Origin: Bacillus sp. SM2101
GTDB lineage: Bacteria; Bacillota; Bacilli; Bacillales; SM2101
Length of the DNA: 64,000 nucleotides
NCBI RefSeq assembly: GCF_018588585.1
Contig: NZ_JAEUFG010000001.1
Coordinates: 310,001-374,000 of the forward strand
Reading direction: 5' to 3'
The number at the start of each line of letters is the position of its first letter. Within the stretch, counting starts at the first letter, position 1. Positions 59,006-64,000 of the stretch are shown here, piece by piece. Below the pieces are notes generated by a model. That model searched no databases. It saw nothing but the letters and a program-made list of their open reading frames with translations, and was not told the origin of the DNA. The translations under genes and the position numbers were made by a program.

Positions 59006-59301
59006 AAAGACTCCCCCAATATGTTCAATATATCAATAGTGTAATGAAAGATGTGTAGATTCGTCAATTTTCGATATCATGCTTTTTGAATACTAATAAC
59101 AATCAATCGTAGAAAATATTTTTATAAACAGTAAGCTTCTCAACAGCTTTTTCTGTTGTTTTTTGTGGTTGTTTTTCTACTAAGAAATTCGAGCCAGTAA
59201 TTCTACTTTAAAATGCTGATCATTGCATAACAACCTCGTATAATTATTTAATACAGCAATCATAAACTAATTTGTGATAAGGTCATGTCAATTTCATCCA
59301 T

Positions 59302-59910
59302 TTACCTTACTACTACGTATTCAAGCAACTTTTCCAATGATTTTTCACCAATTCCAGATATTTTTAACAAATCTTCAACCGCTTGAAATGAGCCGTACTC
59401 CTCACGATACGATATAATCGCCTCAGCCTTTTTACCTCCAATTCCTGGCAAAGATTCTAATTCAGCCATCGTGGCACGATTTAGATCTACTTTATCTTTT
59501 TCTTTTTCCATTAATGAATATTGTAAATCATACCCCTCCTCCCCTTGCTTAGGTACATAAAGAACCATTTCATCATAAACCAATTGTGCCAAGTTTACTT
59601 TAGACATGTCTGCTAACTCTAATGCTCCTCCTGCCTGTTCAATAACATCCATTACCCGAGAGCCTTCTGCCATTTCATAGACGCCCTCCGATGTGACGGC
59701 TCCTTTTATATCGACATATATCACATGAGATACTTCCGTGCTACTTTCTGCAATCGGTTTGTCTTGTTGCTCCAAAAAAGATGGTAAACTACTGTCAACG
59801 ATAGCTGTTTCATCAGGTCTCGTTATCATATTAACAACAATACCAGTCAAAATAATTAAAATTATTAAAGCAACAAACCAATACTGCTGATATTTTCTTA
59901 GAAATTCCAT
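59302..59910 (-). CDS. comEA: Competence DNA receptor ComEA
   Basis: A 202-residue protein. It has one N-terminal membrane helix (residues about 10-28), an SLBB-type domain (VIYVDIKGAVTSEGVYEMAEGSRVMDVIEQAGG), a charged linker, and a C-terminal helix-hairpin-helix pair (VDLNRATMAELESLPGIGGKKAEAIISYR and ISGIGEKSLEKL) that binds double-stranded DNA. It delivers DNA to ComEC. The ATG follows AAAGGAG. It is transcribed divergently from comER. Confidence 0.96.
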   Translation of the reverse strand: MEFLRKYQQYWFVALIILIILTGIVVNMITRPDETAIVDSSLPSFLEQQDKPIAESSTEVSHVIYVDIKGAVTSEGVYEMAEGSRVMDVIEQAGGALELADMSKVNLAQLVYDEMVLYVPKQGEEGYDLQYSLMEKEKDKVDLNRATMAELESLPGIGGKKAEAIISYREEYGSFQAVEDLLKISGIGEKSLEKLLEYVVVR

Positions 59911-59999
59911 TATTAAGCTCCTTTCAATTCAGTCATAAAGTAAAAATAAAAATCATATTGTATATGAGAGATATTGTTACGTCAGGAGGGGATATTACA

Positions 60000-60818
60000 A
60001 TGAATGTAGGGATTATCGGTACCGGAAATATGGGCAAGGTGTTAATTGAGGCATTTATTGAATCAAAAGCTCTATTACCATCAAAACTGTGTATATTCAA
60101 TCGAACGATTGAAAAAGCAGAAAAAATTAGGATAAACTTCCCTGAAATAACAGTTACTTCTGATGCTGAAGATGTCATAAACCAGTCAGATATCATTTTT
60201 ATTTGTGTTAAGCCACTACAAATTCACCCCCTTTTACAACAAATTTCACCTTGTTTAACACATAATAAATGTCTCGTTTCAATAACTAGTCCAATATCAG
60301 TACATCAAATTGAATCTATGGTAAACTGTCAAGTTGCAAGGGTTATTCCAAGTATTACAAATCGAGCGTTTTCTGGAATTTCATTAATATCCTTTGGCGA
60401 AAGTTGTAGCCAGCATTATATATCCTATATTAATTACTTATTTTCAAATATATCTGAACCCGTTCTCATTGAAGAACAAGTGACTAGAGTAGCATCTGAT
60501 ATAGTAAGCTGTGGACCAGCATTTTTCAGTTATTTAATACAGAGATTTATCGATGCGGCTGCAAATGAGACGGAGATTACGAGAGAGCAAGCAACTACTT
60601 TGGCGACAGGAATGATAATTGGGATGGGTGAGCTTTTACAAAAAGATATTTTCACTTTACAAACGCTTCAGGAGAAGGTATGTGTAAAAGGCGGTGTTAC
60701 TGGGGTAGGTATCGCAGTATTAGAAAAAGAACTAGGCGACATGTTTGAACATTTATTTCAAAGCACCCATGACAAGTTTTGTGAAGATATAGAGGATGTT
60801 CATAACCAATTCATTTAA
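60000..60818 (+). CDS. comER: ComER, pyrroline-5-carboxylate reductase-like protein
   Basis: A 272-residue protein. The N-terminal Rossmann fold has VGIIGTGNMGKVLIEAF (GxGxxG) and the C-terminal dimer domain ends in CVKGGVTGVGIAVLE, as in proline biosynthesis enzyme ProC. In B. subtilis this gene, divergent from comEA, is called comER. It has been tied to sporulation and biofilm control rather than to DNA uptake. Enzyme activity is not established. AGGAGGGGAT precedes the ATG. Confidence 0.92.
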   Translation: MNVGIIGTGNMGKVLIEAFIESKALLPSKLCIFNRTIEKAEKIRINFPEITVTSDAEDVINQSDIIFICVKPLQIHPLLQQISPCLTHNKCLVSITSPISVHQIESMVNCQVARVIPSITNRAFSGISLISFGESCSQHYISYINYLFSNISEPVLIEEQVTRVASDIVSCGPAFFSYLIQRFIDAAANETEITREQATTLATGMIIGMGELLQKDIFTLQTLQEKVCVKGGVTGVGIAVLEKELGDMFEHLFQSTHDKFCEDIEDVHNQFI

Positions 60819-60866
60819 TTATTCTACATTTCAAGCAAAATCCCTTCAAAATTTTTTCATTTGGTT

Positions 60867-60902
60867 TCAAAGGGTCAGACTGTATTCAGTCTGACCCTTT
60901 GA
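60867..60902. terminator. Bidirectional terminator between comER and yqeM
   Basis: TCAAAGGGTCAGACTG and CAGTCTGACCCTTTGA form a 16-bp perfect stem with the 4-nt loop TATT between two convergent genes. The T tails are modest on both sides. Confidence 0.88.
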
Positions 60903-60918
60903 TTGTATGTAACAAGTT

Positions 60919-61659
60919 TTATTTTTTTGCCACAAAAAATATTCTTTCTGTCTGTTCATTCATTGGTTCAACGGTAAAATCACCACTGATAGACAGTACA
61001 GTAAACCCTGCTTGAACAAGCCACTGTTCATATTGATCTATTAAAAACGTACGTTGCGTATGAGTTTCATCATAGCGTGCATATAACTCTGTATCTTCTT
61101 CCCTCACAAAAAAGGCTAGGTCGTGCTCTACACTATTCGCAAGTTCACCATCAAAACACTGCCAAATATAACTAATGTCTTCTTCATGGTGTGCAAAAGT
61201 GTGTGTTGCTATATAGTTACTGATTTTACTTGCAGAGTGAACATCAAACATTAACAAACCACCATCTTCTAGTTGATTATATACATGGTGAAAGGTTTGT
61301 TCAACGTCTTGTTGTTCTATTAAATAATTTAAAGAATCACAGAATATAAGAACGCAATCAAATAACGGGAACCCTGATAATTCCTTCATATCTTTTTGTA
61401 TAAATGAGATCGAATGTTTATTGGACAATGACTTCTCCAAAGCTACAGCTAGCATATCCTCTGACATATCTACACCCGTAACATCGAATCCTTCATCTGC
61501 TAATCGGATGGATAATTCCCCCGTACCACAAGCCAAATCAAGTATTTTGGGACCAATTCTATACTTTGTTATATTTTCTTTCGCGAACTTCAGCCATAAA
61601 TCATAGGGGGCATCTTTCATTAAGCGGTCATAGTAATATGCAAAATGATTGTATGTCAT
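60919..61659 (-). CDS. yqeM: Class I SAM-dependent methyltransferase YqeM
   Basis: A 246-residue methyltransferase with MTYNHFAYYYDRLM, the SAM loop ILDLACGTGELSIRLAD, the acidic end VTGVDMSEDML and a CVLIFCDSLNYL motif. The substrate is unknown. The ATG overlaps the end of rsfS by 4 nt (ATGA), so it is the last gene of the coupled aroE-yhbY-nadD-yqeK-rsfS-yqeM chain. Confidence 0.9.
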   Translation of the reverse strand: MTYNHFAYYYDRLMKDAPYDLWLKFAKENITKYRIGPKILDLACGTGELSIRLADEGFDVTGVDMSEDMLAVALEKSLSNKHSISFIQKDMKELSGFPLFDCVLIFCDSLNYLIEQQDVEQTFHHVYNQLEDGGLLMFDVHSASKISNYIATHTFAHHEEDISYIWQCFDGELANSVEHDLAFFVREEDTELYARYDETHTQRTFLIDQYEQWLVQAGFTVLSISGDFTVEPMNEQTERIFFVAKK

Positions 61660-62012
61660 TGACTTAGCTCTTGTTGTAGGTCTACCCTCTGTGCATCTCC
61701 CCAAAGCTTTTCAAGATTATAATAGCTTCTTTCATCCTTGTGAAAAATGTGCACTACAACATCTCCAATATCTATTAAAACCCATCGAGCTTCATCATAG
61801 CCCTCGAGTCGTTTAACCGTATAGTCTTGTTCTTCAACAAGATCTTTAATTTCCTTTGCAATTGCTTGTATTTGTTTTTCAGAATTCCCTTGGCAAATTA
61901 AAAAATAATCAGCAATAAGTGAAATACCTTGCATATTTAAAGCTACAATTTGCTCTGCTCTTTTATCATCTGCACCTTTGGCAGCAAGTAATAACAAGTC
62001 ATGATTTGTCAT
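61656..62012 (-). CDS. rsfS: Ribosomal silencing factor RsfS
   Basis: A 118-residue RsfS/YbeB/DUF143 protein with ADYFLICQGNSEKQIQAIA, EGYDEARWVLIDIGDVVVHIF and the YYNLEKLWGDA ending. It binds L14 on the 50S subunit and blocks subunit joining in stationary phase. It overlaps the upstream yqeK by 14 nt and the downstream yqeM by 4 nt. Confidence 0.96.
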   Translation of the reverse strand: MTNHDLLLLAAKGADDKRAEQIVALNMQGISLIADYFLICQGNSEKQIQAIAKEIKDLVEEQDYTVKRLEGYDEARWVLIDIGDVVVHIFHKDERSYYNLEKLWGDAQRVDLQQELSQ

Positions 62013-62586
62013 ATTTTTGGTCCTCCGTTTTTTTCATAAGTAAATCGTTATACGTTAATAATGTACCCGGATAAATTAACTGTTTTTTGTTCATTAAAAA
62101 CATCATCGTGTTATGCAAAGCCTGAATGACAGCATCATCTAAATTCTGAGAAGCTATAGCTCTTACTTCTTCTACACCAGGAAAATGCCTGCCAGGTTCA
62201 ATATAGTCAGCCAAAAAGATAATTTTTTCAAGTAAAGTCATATTTTCTCTACCAGAAGTATGATATTTTATCGCATCAATGATAGCTAAATCTTCAATAC
62301 CTACTTCTGTTTGTACTAGATAAGCCCCCACTGGTGCATGCCATAGTTCATTATGAAAGTGCAATAAATTTTGATTCATTTTTTGCTCAATGATGATTTT
62401 TTTCATTTCTTCTTTCGATCTAAATTTTGCATAGTCATGAAAGATAGCAGCTAATTCACACTGCTTTTGATCACAATCGTACCGCTTTGCTAATTTAAGT
62501 GCAGTTTCCATAACGCCAATCGTATGTAGATAACGATGCTCAGTTAATTGTTCTTTTACAATTTGTAAAGCTTCTTCACGTTTCAT
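61999..62586 (-). CDS. yqeK: HD-domain hydrolase YqeK (diadenosine tetraphosphatase type)
   Basis: A 195-residue HD protein with the metal ligands in [26 protein letters not shown] (HD), [13 protein letters not shown] and [12 protein letters not shown]. Members split Ap4A symmetrically to two ADP in Firmicutes. The ATG at 62586 follows GGAG by about 10 nt and overlaps the end of nadD by 11 nt; nadD-yqeK is a conserved pair. Confidence 0.94.
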   Translation of the reverse strand: MKREEALQIVKEQLTEHRYLHTIGVMETALKLAKRYDCDQKQCELAAIFHDYAKFRSKEEMKKIIIEQKMNQNLLHFHNELWHAPVGAYLVQTEVGIEDLAIIDAIKYHTSGRENMTLLEKIIFLADYIEPGRHFPGVEEVRAIASQNLDDAVIQALHNTMMFLMNKKQLIYPGTLLTYNDLLMKKTEDQKYDKS

Positions 62587-63145
62587 ATAACCTATTCTCC
62601 GCAATATATTGTCTAACCTTACTCGGCATAAGATAGTGAGTCGTCTTGCCTTCTTTTAATCTCTGTTGCAGCAATGAAGAAGAAACATCAAACTGTGGAA
62701 TTACTACTTGTAGTATAGGGTAATTCGTGTTCAAATCATATTGCTCCCTTTTGACACCTACAAATGTTACTAACTTCAGTAGATCATTGATTTTATACCA
62801 TTTAGGCAAATATTCCACCATATCAGCACCAATAATGAAATAAAACTTGTAATCACTATACTTTTCAATCAAGGTCTTCATTGTATCATATGTATATGAT
62901 ACTCCTTGTCGGTCAATTTCAATCGTATTTAGCTTAAATAACCGGTTATCTTCAATTGCGAGTCGCAGCATCTTAAGTCTATCTTCACTACTTGATATAT
63001 ATTTATGTTGTTTATGTGGAGGTGTATACGTTGGTAAAAACCAGACCTCTGATAAATGTAGCTTATCTAAAACTTCATTTGCTATTAATAAATGTCCATT
63101 ATGAGGAGGATCAAATGTCCCACCAATAATTCCTACTTTTTTCAT
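62576..63145 (-). CDS. nadD: Nicotinate-nucleotide adenylyltransferase
   Basis: A 189-residue nucleotidyltransferase with the N-terminal [11 protein letters not shown] (residues 8-18, HxGH motif) and the C-terminal [14 protein letters not shown] (SxTxxR-like site, here SSSLLQQR). It converts nicotinate mononucleotide to deamido-NAD in NAD synthesis. It is 12 nt downstream of yhbY and overlaps yqeK. Confidence 0.96.
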   Translation of the reverse strand: MKKVGIIGGTFDPPHNGHLLIANEVLDKLHLSEVWFLPTYTPPHKQHKYISSSEDRLKMLRLAIEDNRLFKLNTIEIDRQGVSYTYDTMKTLIEKYSDYKFYFIIGADMVEYLPKWYKINDLLKLVTFVGVKREQYDLNTNYPILQVVIPQFDVSSSLLQQRLKEGKTTHYLMPSKVRQYIAENRLYET

Positions 63146-63157
63146 ACGTAACTAACC

Positions 63158-63451
63158 CTATGAAGGCAGTTTAATTTGCTTGTTATCTATTGATTCTTTA
63201 TATAATACGATCGTGTTACCTATTATTTGAACTAATTCAGCCTTTGTACCATTCACTATATCTTCAGCAACTACGTTGCGATCATCTTCACAATTTTGTA
63301 GTACACTTATTTTTAATAGTTCTCTTGCTTCTAGTGCTTCACCAATTTGTTTATTCATGTTTTCATTAACCCCACCTTTACCTACTTGAAAAATTGGAGT
63401 TAAATGATGAGCTTTTGAACGTAAAAATCTTTTTTGTTTTCCTGTTAGCAT
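63158..63451 (-). CDS. yhbY: YhbY family (CRM domain) RNA-binding protein
   Basis: A 97-residue single CRM domain: LTGKQKRFLRSKAHHLTPIFQVGKGG (with the GKGG loop) and IGNTIVLYKES near the end. These proteins associate with pre-50S particles. B. subtilis calls it yqeI. It overlaps the end of aroE by 7 nt. Confidence 0.95.
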   Translation of the reverse strand: MLTGKQKRFLRSKAHHLTPIFQVGKGGVNENMNKQIGEALEARELLKISVLQNCEDDRNVVAEDIVNGTKAELVQIIGNTIVLYKESIDNKQIKLPS

Positions 63452-64000
63452 GTTGTTCCTCCTAGTTTATTTAACACAATATTTTTCATGCGATCTGTAT
63501 TTGGAAACATACTGGTCCACGTTTCAAACGCTAGGGCGCCTTGGTAAACAAACATATCTACGCCGTTTTGGACCACTGCTCCATTGTTTTGTGCTTCTGT
63601 TAACAATTTTGTTTCAAGTGGATTATAGATAATGTCAGATACGAAATGGTTCTTATTAATGTTTTTTGTACTTATAGGTACAGCATTGGTTTGGGGGCTC
63701 ATACCTACAGATGTAGTATTAATAATAATGTCATAATGATGTATGCGTGTTTCGGCTTCATGTAAAGTCAACGCCGATGATTGTACATCAAACTGACATT
63801 GTTTTACTAACTCTACTGCGGTAGTCATCGTTCGATTGCAAATGTCTATGGTCTGCACTCCATGTTTTGCGAGTGAAAAATAGATCCCTCTAGCAGCTCC
63901 ACCTGAACCAATGATTAATATCTTTTTGCTATTTAATTGTGATGTAACCATATTAGCTAAAGCACGAACATAGCCTGGTCCATCGGTATTATATCCAATT
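63445..64000 (-). CDS. aroE: Shikimate dehydrogenase, 5' end beyond the window
   Basis: About 184 C-terminal residues are present. The frame is open to the window edge, with GYNTDGPGYVRAL at the visible start, the NADP-binding ILIIGSGGAARGIYFSL (GxGGxx), NRT, NTTSVGM, and the C-terminal NGVDMFVYQGALAFETWT. It reduces 3-dehydroshikimate in aromatic amino acid synthesis. It is the first gene of the visible coupled chain; its own start is not seen. An internal ATG at 63951 is not the start. Confidence 0.95.
   Translation of the reverse strand, partial: IGYNTDGPGYVRALANMVTSQLNSKKILIIGSGGAARGIYFSLAKHGVQTIDICNRTMTTAVELVKQCQFDVQSSALTLHEAETRIHHYDIIINTTSVGMSPQTNAVPISTKNINKNHFVSDIIYNPLETKLLTEAQNNGAVVQNGVDMFVYQGALAFETWTSMFPNTDRMKNIVLNKLGGTTC

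Overview
The window is a stretch of core chromosome from an AT-rich, endospore-forming member of the Bacillaceae. Three things support this: (i) spore genes (spoIIP, gpr, yqfC, yqfD, yqxA); (ii) late competence genes (comEA, comEB, comEC, comER); (iii) a gene order that matches the Bacillus subtilis yqg-yqf-yqe region almost gene for gene, running right to left from aroE to yqgC. The species cannot be fixed from the sequence. Most genes are on the minus strand. Short plus-strand units (a DUF1189 gene, yqfZ, ispG, yqfT, yqfQ, ispH, yqeW, rpsT, yqzM, comER) are interspersed.

Layout, left to right. 1-5.7 kb: the end of a tRNA, a DUF456 protein, a PhoU-tailed Na/Pi cotransporter, a DUF1189 protein, yqfZ, ispG and yqfX. 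6.0-8.1 kb: a zinc uptake operon znuC-znuB-zur with a clear promoter and a Zur-type operator but no binding-protein gene. 8.3-16.6 kb: yqfU, yqfT, nfo, cshB, yqfQ, ispH, yqfO and trmK. 16.7-24.2 kb: cccA, an acyl-CoA dehydrogenase, rpoD, dnaG, yqxD, yqfL and ccpN. 24.3-31.5 kb: recO, yqzL, era, a 124-bp tandem repeat array, dgkA, ybeY, pgpH and phoH. 31.5-41.2 kb: yqfD, yqfC, a YqfB-like gene, floA, nfeD, yqeY, rpsU, a second Na/Pi transporter, mtaB, rsmE and prmA. 41.5-49.9 kb: dnaJ, dnaK, grpE and hrcA behind a CIRCE operator, then hemW and lepA. 50.4-64 kb: yqxA, spoIIP, gpr, rpsT, holA, yqzM, comEC/EB/EA, comER, and a tightly overlapping run yqeM-rsfS-yqeK-nadD-yhbY-aroE (aroE cut by the window end).

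Functionally this is housekeeping: RNA polymerase sigma factor and primase, chaperones and their repressor, ribosome biogenesis (era, ybeY, rsfS, rsmE, yhbY, lepA, rpsU, rpsT), isoprenoid synthesis (ispG, ispH), tRNA modification (mtaB, trmK), membrane organisation (floA, nfeD), gluconeogenic control (ccpN, yqfL), zinc homeostasis, sporulation and DNA uptake.

I found no undescribed multi-gene system. The unexpected content is intergenic. One dispersed element of about 100-165 bp with terminal inverted repeats (AGGCT..TTTTCG at one end, CGAAAA..AGCCT at the other) is present in about ten complete or decayed copies. A second, strongly foldable element of about 124 bp forms a five-unit array upstream of era and recurs between dnaK and dnaJ and upstream of lepA; its hairpin arms differ between copies but stay self-complementary. 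Other points of interest: yqxD has no standard start codon in frame, the yqfC ribosome binding site lies inside a terminator-like hairpin, and glyQS, cdd and sodA are absent from places where B. subtilis carries them.
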